DNA of 6,514 nt from NCBI GenBank assembly GCA_030727885.1, contig JANRAT010000129.1:1-6514 (forward strand), given 5' to 3'. The notes beneath the pieces were generated by a model that was not told the origin of the DNA, did not search any database, and was given only the letters and a program-made list of their open reading frames with translations. Below are positions 1 to 6,504 of this stretch, one piece after another. Source of the DNA: Rhodospirillales bacterium. GTDB lineage: Bacteria; Pseudomonadota; Alphaproteobacteria; Rhodospirillales; Casp-alpha2. A program made the position numbers and the translations under genes. The stretch's first letter is position 1, and each line of letters starts with the position of its first letter.

Positions 1-32
1 GAAAAACCCCTCACACAATTATAAAAAAAAAA
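1..32. other. Anomalous AT-rich leader replacing the hemC 5' end
   Basis: This stretch has only 8 G or C in 32 bases and runs into eleven consecutive A (23-33, the last being the A of the hemC ATG). The rest of the window is GC-rich. Read in the hemC frame it has no stop, but it encodes Lys, Thr, Pro, His and Ile residues that do not resemble the expected HemC N-terminus (an RxGTRxSPLALxQA-type motif). No Shine-Dalgarno sequence is visible. I infer either an assembly or library artefact at a contig end, or a genuine rearrangement breakpoint. The sequence alone does not decide. Confidence 0.6.
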
Positions 33-905
33 ATGGCAGCAGAGCAGCTGCGCAGCCTGCATCCCGATCTGGCCGAAACCGGCCGCCTCGTCATTGACGC
101 GGTGAAAACCACCGGTGATCTGGTGCTCGACCGGCCGTTGTCCGAGATCGGTGGCAAGGGCCTGTTCACCAAGGAACTGGACCGCGCCCTGATGGACCGG
201 CGCATTGATATTGCCGTGCATTCGATGAAGGATCTGGAAACCTGGCTGCCGGACGGTATGGCGATTGGCTGTATCTTGCCGCGCGCCGATCCCAGAGACG
301 CCTTCATCAGCCTGAGCGTGGCCGCGTTCAAGGATTTGCCCGAGGGTGCCCGTGTCGGCACCGCGTCGCTCCGGCGCAGGGCACAGGTCCTCAATCTGAG
401 GCCTGACCTCAAGGTCGGCGTGATCCGCGGCAACGTGCAGACAAGGCTGGCCAAGCTGGCCGCCGGCGACTTCGATGCGACATTTCTGGCGCTGGCCGGA
501 CTGGACCGTTTGGGCCAGCGTGACCTGGCGACCGAAATCATTGAGCCGGAAGTGTTTCTGCCGGCTTGTGCGCAGGGCGCCATCGGCATTACCTGCCGTG
601 CCGATGATCAGCGAATCCTTGCCTATCTGGCAGCGCTTGATCATGCCCCGACACGCGCCACAGTGCTTTGTGAACGCGCCATGCTGGATGCGCTTGATGG
701 TTCCTGCCGCACCCCGATTGCCGGGTTGGCGGAAATCAACGGCGATAAAATCCGCCTCAGAGGCATGGTGGCCAGACCGGACGGTTCGGAAGTGCTGATG
801 ATCGAACGTCTTGGCGCCGTCGCGGATGCGGTTGCGTTGGGCCGCGACGCCGGCGAGGAACTGCACGGCTTGATCGGGCCTGGATTTTTCGACGAGGTCC
901 ACTGA
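33..905 (+). CDS. hemC: Hydroxymethylbilane synthase (porphobilinogen deaminase), N-terminally incomplete
   Basis: HemC polymerises four porphobilinogen units into hydroxymethylbilane in the cytoplasm, using a covalently bound dipyrromethane cofactor. The visible 290 residues carry the family landmarks: GGKGLFTKELD (40-50), AVHSMKD (61-67) whose Asp67 matches the catalytic Asp84 of E. coli, DPRDAF (86-91), GTASLRRR (109-116), RGNVQTRL (132-139), and DGSCRTPIAG (222-231) where Cys225 is the cofactor-attachment cysteine. Alignment by eye to E. coli HemC places Met1 near residue 22. About 21 residues are therefore missing, including the conserved Arg/Ser-containing segment that contacts the cofactor. 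The ATG at 33 is probably an internal methionine rather than the native start, since family members are about 305-320 residues long. The stop overlaps the hemD start by one base (TGATG). Identity is secure; completeness is not. Confidence 0.95.
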   Translation: MAAEQLRSLHPDLAETGRLVIDAVKTTGDLVLDRPLSEIGGKGLFTKELDRALMDRRIDIAVHSMKDLETWLPDGMAIGCILPRADPRDAFISLSVAAFKDLPEGARVGTASLRRRAQVLNLRPDLKVGVIRGNVQTRLAKLAAGDFDATFLALAGLDRLGQRDLATEIIEPEVFLPACAQGAIGITCRADDQRILAYLAALDHAPTRATVLCERAMLDALDGSCRTPIAGLAEINGDKIRLRGMVARPDGSEVLMIERLGAVADAVALGRDAGEELHGLIGPGFFDEVH

Positions 906-1618
906 TGCCCCGCGTGCTGATCACGCGACCGCTTGCAGACGCGACGCCCTTGCGGGCGCGTCTCGAGCAGATGGGAATCAGCACGCTCAACGCGCCAATG
1001 CTGCAGATCAACAATCTGCAGGGCCCGCCGCTCAAACTCGATAACGTACAGGGATTTCTATTGACCAGCGCCAATGGTGTCCGCGCGCTGGCCGGCCGCA
1101 CCGAACGGCGAGATATTGCCGTCTATGCGGTCGGGGATGCTACGGCCGGGGCCGCCCGGCATGCCGGGTTTACGCATGTACTGAGTGCCGAGGGCGATGT
1201 CGATGATCTGGCCAGACTGGTTGTCGAAAGCTCTGAGCCGGCTGCCGGTACGCTGCTGCATGCGGCCGGCTCAGTCACGGTCGGTGATCTGACCGGTGCA
1301 TTGACGGCGGCCGGCTTCATGGTGCGCCGAGAGATGTTGTATGAGGCCGTGCCGGTGGCGAGCTTGCCGTCTGACGTCCTCAAAGCCATGAAAGATGACA
1401 GTCTCGACGGGGTTATCGTCTATTCACCCCGGACGGCGCGGCAATTTGAAACTTTGGTGTCCACAGCCGGTTTGAAGAGTGCATTAGCTCGCCTCAGCCT
1501 GTTTGCGCTGAGCCGCAATGTCAGTGAAGCCGCGACAATGGCCTGGGGACAGCGTATAATTGCCGGACACCCGGATCAGGAATCCTTGCTGCATGCAGTG
1601 CAGACTTGGTACTACTGA
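905..1618 (+). CDS. hemD: Uroporphyrinogen-III synthase
   Basis: HemD cyclises hydroxymethylbilane with inversion of ring D, giving uroporphyrinogen III, the branch point to heme, siroheme, cobalamin and chlorophyll. The 237 residues fit the family length and its two-lobed Rossmann-like organisation: LITRP at 5-9, LLTSANGVRAL at 52-62, YAVGDATA at 74-81, the hinge-side segment LLHAAGS at 117-123, YEAVP at 146-150, VIVYSPRTA at 170-178, and LFALSRNVSEAA at 199-210. HemD sequences diverge strongly, so this call rests on these short motifs plus position directly after hemC. The ATG overlaps the hemC TGA by one base, which implies translational coupling and matched production of the two enzymes. 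The C-terminal coding stretch also contains a TATAAT hexamer that may belong to an internal promoter. Confidence 0.93.
   Translation: MPRVLITRPLADATPLRARLEQMGISTLNAPMLQINNLQGPPLKLDNVQGFLLTSANGVRALAGRTERRDIAVYAVGDATAGAARHAGFTHVLSAEGDVDDLARLVVESSEPAAGTLLHAAGSVTVGDLTGALTAAGFMVRREMLYEAVPVASLPSDVLKAMKDDSLDGVIVYSPRTARQFETLVSTAGLKSALARLSLFALSRNVSEAATMAWGQRIIAGHPDQESLLHAVQTWYY
1532..1560 (+). promoter_or_regulatory. Candidate internal promoter in the 3' end of hemD
   Basis: A perfect TATAAT (1555-1560) lies 17 bases downstream of GCGACA (1532-1537), which matches TTGACA at four of six positions. The predicted start of transcription would be near 1567, about 90 bases before the mitofilin-like gene. 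The -10 box forces an ATA isoleucine codon (HemD residue 218), usually uncommon in GC-rich genomes, which hints at selection on the DNA itself. It could give the membrane-protein genes expression independent of hemCD. A chance match inside coding sequence remains quite possible. Confidence 0.35.
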
Positions 1619-1640
1619 GAGACCGCTGACGCGGAACATA

Positions 1641-1647
1641 AAGAGGG
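1641..1647 (+). promoter_or_regulatory. Ribosome binding site of the mitofilin-like gene
   Basis: AAGAGGG is a purine-rich Shine-Dalgarno match placed 7 bases before the ATG at 1655. It supports that start over the ATG at 1648, which opens only a four-codon frame. The presence of its own site contrasts with hemD, which depends on overlap with hemC. Confidence 0.6.
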
Positions 1648-1654
1648 ATGACGC

Positions 1655-2896
1655 ATGGCTGAGCCATTGGACACGACGAAATCGTCGGACAAGAAACCCG
1701 CCAAGGCGGAGAGCGGCGCAAAAGCGTCGGAAAAACCGGAGACCACCGTTTCAGCAAAGGCTGAGGCCGTTGCGCCGGATGCAAAGCCATCGGCATCCGC
1801 GGGCAAATCAAGCTCTGTACCCAGTGGCGGAAGTGCCAAGCCCGCCGCGTCGCAGGCCAAAACCGAAAGCGGCGGTGGCTTTAACGCCTTGCTGGTCGGC
1901 GTGGTGATCATCGCCGTGGCGGCCGGTGGTGTTTATGCGACCCGTGACGTCTGGTTGCCTGAGGTCGAGCCCTATCTTGCCAAAATTCCCGGATTTGGCG
2001 GCGAAACAGCCAATGTGTCCAATCAGCCATCAGAGGTCGAAGTGTTGAGCGACCGCGTCGCTTCACTTGAACGCTCCATGGCGGCTTCGGGCGGTACCGT
2101 CGACACGGCAATGGCGGCTATGAAAAAAGAAAAGGAACGGGTTCAGGCGGAACTCAATCAGGCATTGAACCGGATTGACGATCTTGAGCGCCGGCTCGGC
2201 GAAGTTCGGGCTCTGGCAAGTGCCATGACATCCGGTACCGGGGCGAGCGTTGATCTGGCGCCGATCATGTCGCGTATCGACGGTCTTGAGCGGAAGGACC
2301 GCGAGACCAGCGGCGAGGTTGAGGCGCTGGTGAAAAAAATCGAGACACTTCCGACCAGAAGCGCTTCGGCCGGTCAGGGTGTCGTTCTGGCCATTGCCCA
2401 GTTGCGCGATGCAGCGCTGGCGGGACGGCCCTATGCGGCTCAACTAGAGGCACTGCGGACGGTTGCCGGCAGCAATACGGAAATCATTGCCGCGGCAAGC
2501 CGCTTGAAATCGACGGCTGACAAGGGTCTGCCTACTCTGGATCATCTGCAGACACGGTTTGCCAAAGTCGCCGGTGATATCGTCGCCCTGTCCCGTGCCG
2601 GTGATGGTGACTGGCTGCAACAGGCTGCGGCCAAGTTGTCGGCGCTGGTTTCATTGCGCCGAACCGACGGCAGCTCCGGCAATGCGGTCGAGGACGCCGT
2701 GGCCAGGATCGAACAGAGTTTGCAAGACCGCGACGCAGCGGCCGCGGTAAAAACCGCCGAAGCACTTTCAGACAGCGTCCCGGCCAATGTTCGGGCCCTG
2801 CTTGAGCCTTGGCTGCTTGATGCGAAAGCCCGTGCCACGGCGGAGCGCGCCCTTGATGCAATGCACGCTTCTGCTTTAGCGGCGCTCGAAGGTTGA
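1655..2896 (+). CDS. Mitofilin-family inner-membrane protein (alphaproteobacterial Mic60 homologue, COG4223 type)
   Basis: The 413 residues show the layout of bacterial mitofilins. A Lys/Ala/Ser-rich, probably disordered cytoplasmic tail (1-75) is followed by one transmembrane helix (about 76-95, FNALLVGVVIIAVAAGG). A charged coiled-coil region runs from about 126 to 232. The C-terminal helical mitofilin part carries AIAQLRDAALAGRPYAAQLE (246-265), LVSLRRTDG (331-339), an acidic RIEQSLQDRD segment (351-360) and a final EPWLLDAKARATAERAL stretch (384-400). Mitochondrial Mic60 shapes crista junctions in the MICOS complex. Alphaproteobacterial homologues lie next to heme genes and have been linked to intracytoplasmic-membrane shape and envelope contact. 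From this sequence I infer a single-pass inner-membrane anchor with a periplasmic coiled coil. The start is supported by AAGAGGG upstream. Assignment is by architecture and short motifs, since the family is weakly conserved. Confidence 0.82.
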   Translation: MAEPLDTTKSSDKKPAKAESGAKASEKPETTVSAKAEAVAPDAKPSASAGKSSSVPSGGSAKPAASQAKTESGGGFNALLVGVVIIAVAAGGVYATRDVWLPEVEPYLAKIPGFGGETANVSNQPSEVEVLSDRVASLERSMAASGGTVDTAMAAMKKEKERVQAELNQALNRIDDLERRLGEVRALASAMTSGTGASVDLAPIMSRIDGLERKDRETSGEVEALVKKIETLPTRSASAGQGVVLAIAQLRDAALAGRPYAAQLEALRTVAGSNTEIIAAASRLKSTADKGLPTLDHLQTRFAKVAGDIVALSRAGDGDWLQQAAAKLSALVSLRRTDGSSGNAVEDAVARIEQSLQDRDAAAAVKTAEALSDSVPANVRALLEPWLLDAKARATAERALDAMHASALAALEG

Positions 2897-2900
2897 ACCC

Positions 2901-2909
2901 AAGGAAGGA
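2901..2909 (+). promoter_or_regulatory. Ribosome binding site of hemY-like gene
   Basis: AAGGAAGGA sits in the 23-base gap after the mitofilin-like stop and ends 10 bases before the ATG at 2920. It is a strong Shine-Dalgarno sequence and fixes the start that gives the expected N-terminal transmembrane helix. Confidence 0.6.
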
Positions 2910-2919
2910 TACGTAAGCC

Positions 2920-4341
2920 ATGTGGCGTTGGATTTTCTTCCTGGCCGTTCTTTGCATCGCAGTTGTCGGTGTTGTCTGGGTTGTGCAGCACCCCGGTGAT
3001 GTCACCCTGCAATGGCAGGGCTGGCGGCTGGATACGTCGGTTGGAGTGCTGGCGATTGCCGTACTGCTTTTTGCCGGCCTGACAGCCATGCTGTACCGCT
3101 TCTGGCGGTTTCTGATCCATGTCCCGGCCGAGATCAGCCTGGCGTTGCGCAACCGCCGCCAGCGCAAAGGCTATACCGCCCTTTCAAGCGGTATGGTTGC
3201 GGTCGCTGCCGGCGATGCCACCGAGGCCCGCCGTCAGGCACGCCGCGCCGAAGCCCTGCTCAGCAGCTCGGCGCCGTTGACGCGCTTGCTGTCGGCACAA
3301 TCGGCGCAGCTTGAGGGTGATGAAAAAGCCGCCGAACGCTTCTTTAACGAGATGCTGGAAGATCCCGAAACAAAATTTCTTGGTCTGCGCGGGCTGCTGA
3401 CACAGGCGGTCAAGGCCGGCAAGCGGGAGCGGGCGCTGGAACTGGCCCGACAGGCCTATCGGTTGCAGCCGAAAAGTGAATGGGTGGCATCGACCCTGTT
3501 CGAACTGCAGTCGGCCAACGGTTCATGGCTGAATGCGTCCAGTACCAATGACGACATGGCCCGCAAACGACTGATCGAAAGACCGGACGCCGATCGCCGC
3601 CGTGCCGTGATTGCCTTTGAGCTTGCGAAAGAAGCTGACGCCGTCGGTGATGCCGACAAAGCATTGAAGGAATTGAAGACGGCTTGTGATCTGGCACCCG
3701 ATCTGATTCCCGCCTGCGTTGCCCTTATGCGCCGGTATATTGCAGCAAACCAGCACCGCAAGGCCGTTTCACTGGCGGAAAAAATCTGGGCCAGGACGCC
3801 GCACCCTGATTTGCTGGAGCCTTACCTGGAAGCCAAGAAGGCACCGGACGGCATTGCTTGCGTCAAGGCTGCCGAAAAACTGGCGACGATCAATCCGCAG
3901 CATGCCGAAAGCCACATTGCGCTGGCCCGCACAGCGCTGGATGCCGCGTTATGGGGAGAAGCCCGCAAGCATCTCAAGGAGGCGGGTGCCGGTGAAGGAC
4001 TGGAACCCGCAGCGCGGATCTGCCGTATGATGGCTGAGCTGGAAGAGCGCGAAAACAGTGAACTGGCCAAGGCCCGGGAATGGCTGGTGCGTGCCGCGAC
4101 GGCGCCGGTCGATCCGAAATGGGTCTGTACCGCTTGCGGCAATGCCGTCAACGAGTGGTCGGCACATTGCGGTAATTGCCATACCTTTGACAGTCTGCAC
4201 TGGGCCACGCCACCACACATTTCCGGGTTGCCTGCACCGAAGCAGGTTGAAGACAAGGCGGCACTCGAAACCGAAGACAAGGCAACATTGCCCGGCCCGG
4301 GCATATCGGACCCGCCAGCCATCTCGCCCCTGCAGCCGTGA
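2920..4341 (+). CDS. hemY: HemY-like TPR membrane protein with C-terminal rubredoxin-like zinc ribbon
   Basis: This is the HemY_N/TPR protein of proteobacterial heme operons, not the protoporphyrinogen oxidase of Bacillus that shares the name. Its exact biochemical role is unsettled; a scaffold or regulatory role near heme synthesis is usually proposed. Two membrane helices at about 4-22 and 42-60 enclose a short periplasmic loop with the family-typical HPGDVTLQWQGW (24-35). The HemY N-terminal domain continues to about 132, with GMVAVAAGDATEARR at 91-105. TPR-like helices follow, including AQLEGDEKAAERFF (129-142), EDPETKFLGLRGLL (147-160), ALELARQAYRLQP (172-184) and later repeats to about 395. 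Near the C-terminus, WVCTACG (401-407) and CGNC (417-420) supply four cysteines (403, 406, 417, 420) of a rubredoxin-like ribbon, as in LapB. A Pro-rich, poorly conserved tail ends the protein. Its TGA overlaps the next gene's GTG by four bases. Confidence 0.9.
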   Translation: MWRWIFFLAVLCIAVVGVVWVVQHPGDVTLQWQGWRLDTSVGVLAIAVLLFAGLTAMLYRFWRFLIHVPAEISLALRNRRQRKGYTALSSGMVAVAAGDATEARRQARRAEALLSSSAPLTRLLSAQSAQLEGDEKAAERFFNEMLEDPETKFLGLRGLLTQAVKAGKRERALELARQAYRLQPKSEWVASTLFELQSANGSWLNASSTNDDMARKRLIERPDADRRRAVIAFELAKEADAVGDADKALKELKTACDLAPDLIPACVALMRRYIAANQHRKAVSLAEKIWARTPHPDLLEPYLEAKKAPDGIACVKAAEKLATINPQHAESHIALARTALDAALWGEARKHLKEAGAGEGLEPAARICRMMAELEERENSELAKAREWLVRAATAPVDPKWVCTACGNAVNEWSAHCGNCHTFDSLHWATPPHISGLPAPKQVEDKAALETEDKATLPGPGISDPPAISPLQP

Positions 4342-5186
4342 GCGTACAGACAGTGTCTGCTGTGCGCACCTATCGTGATTTCATGAGCGGCGAGAGTCTG
4401 CGTCAGCGACTTCGTGACGTTGCGCGCTCGGCGGCCATTGCCGCCCTGTCAGTGCCCCGGTCGCCGACGGCAACCAAGGGCTGGATCCGCTTCCCCTATT
4501 ATCATCACGTCTTTGATGACGAGCGGCAGGGATTCGAAAAGCACCTCCGTTATTTCAAATCCGTCGGCGAGATCATCAGCATTGATGATGCTGCCAATAT
4601 GATTGCCGACGGAACACCGCTTGATGGCCGTTATATCTGCATCACCTTTGATGACGGCTTCAAGAACTGGATTGAAAATGCACTGCCGATCCTCGTATCT
4701 GAAGATGCCGTTGCGGCATTTTTTGTCGCCACCGATTACATCGGCACGGATCTTCTGCGAGACCGTGAAAAGTTGCTGGCATTCTATGGCGACGGCAAGC
4801 GGCTGATGGAATTTCTGAACTGGGACGATTGCCGGACCATGGCGGCGGCCGGGATGACGATCGGTTCGCACTCGCGAGGGCATGTACATCTGCTGGATCT
4901 CGACGATACGGCGGCGGAGCGTGAACTGGCCGGCTCGAAACAGAGCATCGAAGACGAGCTTGGGTTGCCGTGCCGGCATTTCTGCTGCCCGTTCGGTCGC
5001 GCCGGCATCGATTATGACCCGGCCCGGCATCCGGCGATGGCCGCCAAACTGGGCTATCAGACGTTCCTGACCGGGCACCGCGGTGCCAACCACGCAGGTG
5101 GATCAAACCTTGATATCCGCCGCGATCATTTTCTGGCCAATTGGGGCACCTATCAACTGCGCTATTTTCTGGGGGCCGGGGCATGA
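4338..5186 (+). CDS. NodB-type polysaccharide deacetylase family protein
   Basis: The family removes N- or O-acetyl groups from carbohydrates such as chitooligosaccharides, peptidoglycan or exopolysaccharide, using a metal bound by Asp-His-His. Visible motifs are PYYHHV (53-58), ITFDDGF (102-108) with catalytic Asp105 and metal-ligand Asp106, SHSRGHVHL (177-185) with metal ligands His178 and His182, CCPFGR (216-221) as a variant of motif 3, and LGYQTFLTG (238-246). All core metal residues are intact, so an active enzyme is plausible; the substrate is unknown. No convincing signal peptide or membrane helix is visible, which suggests action on a cytoplasmic or membrane-linked sugar precursor. 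The GTG start overlaps the hemY stop (GTGA) and implies coupling. An alternative ATG at 4383 (residue 16) lacks a Shine-Dalgarno sequence and cannot be excluded. The stop overlaps the next gene's ATG (ATGA). Confidence 0.88.
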   Translation: MSVQTVSAVRTYRDFMSGESLRQRLRDVARSAAIAALSVPRSPTATKGWIRFPYYHHVFDDERQGFEKHLRYFKSVGEIISIDDAANMIADGTPLDGRYICITFDDGFKNWIENALPILVSEDAVAAFFVATDYIGTDLLRDREKLLAFYGDGKRLMEFLNWDDCRTMAAAGMTIGSHSRGHVHLLDLDDTAAERELAGSKQSIEDELGLPCRHFCCPFGRAGIDYDPARHPAMAAKLGYQTFLTGHRGANHAGGSNLDIRRDHFLANWGTYQLRYFLGAGA

Positions 5187-6319
5187 GCACTGGAAGCAAG
5201 GGCGTACTGCGTCCGGCGACGGTCGGCGATGCCGAAGCAATTACATCATTTCTGGCGGATCTTGGATTGGTCATGCCGGAAGGCCCGGAAGCGGTGGTCC
5301 GTCACTGGCATGGCCTGTGGATCGATAACCCGGCGATGGCGCATCATCGCAAGGATGTGGCGCTGGGCTGGATTCTCGAAGATGGGGGCGCCATCAAGGG
5401 CTTCTTCGGCAATATTCCGCAGGTGTCCTGGCTGGGCGGGAAGCCGGTGCTGATATCCAGTGCCCGGGCATGGGCCGTGGCGCCGGATTACCGGACCGAA
5501 ACGCCGCGGCTGTGTGCCGCATTTTTCGAGCAGTCGGCGGTTGATGTGGTGCTGATTTCTTCGGCCAACCCGCCGGCCGGCAAGCGCTGCCTTGCCTTTG
5601 GCGGGGCCAGAATGCCGCAGCCGGGCTACGCCGACATTCTGTATTGGGTGGTCGACGCGCCGGGCTTCCTGACGGCGGCATTCCGCAAGAAAGGCCGGGG
5701 CGGGTTTGTGGCGAGATTGCTTGGGCTGCTGGGCTCGGTGCCGCTGGATCTCAGTCTGCGGCTCGGCGGCCGGCGCCCTTTCGGCGCGTTGGACCGCATT
5801 ACGCCTGTGGGAATCGGTGCCATCGACGCGGCATTCGACGCCTTGTGGGAGCGGCGAAAACAGCAGTTGCCGACAACGTTGCTGGCCAGCCGCGATGCGG
5901 CGACCCTGAAATGGTATTTCGGGCTGGGGGCCGGGCGCGATGACGTGCGTTTGCTGCGTTATGATCTTGAGGGCATGCTCAAGGGCTATGCGGTACTGGT
6001 CCGAGAGGATGCGCCACAGATCGGTCTGAAGCGCATGAAAATCGCTGATATTTTCATTGATGATGATGATCCGAAAGTCATGCAGGCCTTGCTGGCCGGG
6101 GCTTACGAGTATGCCAATGCGAAACGCTGCCATGTTCTGGAGCTGATCGGCCTGCCGGCCGAACTGCGGGCCCAGGCGATGAAGAGCAAGCCCCTGTCGC
6201 GGCAGATGGCGACGTTCCCGTTTTTCTATAAACCGCTGAAAGATGACATGGCGGCAGCGCTCGCCGAGCCGGAGGCCTGGTATGTGACGGCATATGACGG
6301 CGACACGTCGCTGATTTAG
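5183..6319 (+). CDS. GNAT-like acyltransferase, probably acting with the deacetylase
   Basis: I start this 378-residue protein at the ATG overlapping the deacetylase stop. An upstream in-frame ATG at 5141 would run 14 codons into the deacetylase. GGGGG at 5170-5174 may serve as ribosome binding site. The N-terminus has the usual GNAT opening, LRPATVGDAEAITSFL (9-24). AWAVAPDYRTETPRL (96-110) occupies the position of GNAT motif A, where acetyl-CoA pyrophosphate binds, although it lacks a clear QxxGxG/A consensus. A second half (about 215-350) includes LKWYFG (242-247), a GYAVLVRE strand (268-275) and an IADIFIDDDD strand (288-296), which together suggest a second GNAT-like lobe. The end, PEAWYVTAYDGDTSL (363-377), resembles tails of acyltransferases from polysaccharide gene clusters. 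Acceptor and acyl donor cannot be told from sequence. Pairing with a deacetylase suggests acyl exchange on an amino sugar, which is inference. Confidence 0.68.
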   Translation: MSTGSKGVLRPATVGDAEAITSFLADLGLVMPEGPEAVVRHWHGLWIDNPAMAHHRKDVALGWILEDGGAIKGFFGNIPQVSWLGGKPVLISSARAWAVAPDYRTETPRLCAAFFEQSAVDVVLISSANPPAGKRCLAFGGARMPQPGYADILYWVVDAPGFLTAAFRKKGRGGFVARLLGLLGSVPLDLSLRLGGRRPFGALDRITPVGIGAIDAAFDALWERRKQQLPTTLLASRDAATLKWYFGLGAGRDDVRLLRYDLEGMLKGYAVLVREDAPQIGLKRMKIADIFIDDDDPKVMQALLAGAYEYANAKRCHVLELIGLPAELRAQAMKSKPLSRQMATFPFFYKPLKDDMAAALAEPEAWYVTAYDGDTSLI

Positions 6320-6362
6320 GTGACAATGGGGTGCGTTTCAGGCGTTAACGAAATCTCAGTTC

Positions 6363-6390
6363 TTGACAGATATACCGCCTCGTGTAGGTT
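6363..6390 (+). promoter_or_regulatory. Candidate tRNA promoter
   Basis: TTGACA (6363-6368, preceded by C as in many alphaproteobacterial -35 boxes) is a perfect -35 element. At 16 bases spacing lies TAGGTT (6385-6390), a weak -10 matching TATAAT at three positions. Initiation near 6397 would leave a leader of about 32 bases before the tRNA. The strong -35 and the position between an operon end and a tRNA support the call; the poor -10 weakens it. Confidence 0.45.
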
Positions 6391-6391
6391 T

Positions 6392-6419
6392 CGCCGCCAA
6401 GCAGGTTCTCGTGGCGGTG
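6392..6419 (+). other. Hairpin just upstream of the tRNA
   Basis: CGCCGCCA (6392-6399) can pair with TGGCGGTG (6412-6419), giving eight pairs including one G-U, with a 12-base loop. No T-run follows, so it does not look like an intrinsic terminator. It lies 9 bases before the mature tRNA 5' end and could be part of the precursor leader trimmed by RNase P. It could also be chance in GC-rich DNA. Confidence 0.35.
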
Positions 6420-6428
6420 CCATGATAT

Positions 6429-6504
<76 letters not shown>

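Noticed and set aside
1648..1662. ATG at 1648 as an alternative start for the mitofilin-like gene
   Set aside because: It is out of frame and meets TGA after four codons. The ATG at 1655 has proper spacing to AAGAGGG.
2532..3167. Two overlapping minus-strand open frames of about 200 codons spanning the mitofilin-like/hemY junction
   Set aside because: Their translations are Arg/Pro/Ser-rich without domains, and they cross two well-supported + strand genes with clear ribosome binding sites.
2920..4341. HemY as protoporphyrinogen oxidase
   Set aside because: There is no FAD-binding GxGxxG region; the protein is the membrane/TPR HemY of proteobacteria that only shares the gene name.
4449..5093. 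214-codon open frame on the minus strand
   Set aside because: It is a shadow of the polysaccharide deacetylase, whose + strand frame holds all catalytic motifs.
5246..6133. 295-codon open frame on the minus strand
   Set aside because: It lies wholly antisense to the GNAT-like gene, shows no recognisable domain, and is rich in His/Gln/Arg as expected for a shadow of GC-rich coding sequence. The + strand frame has family motifs and coupled overlap.
6343..6350. Perfect 8-base palindrome CGTTAACG
   Set aside because: It is too short to call an operator or att core, and there is no second copy in the window to support it.
6392..6419. Stem-loop read as an intrinsic terminator for the upstream operon
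   Set aside because: No T-tract follows (TGCCATGATAT) and the candidate tRNA promoter lies upstream of it.
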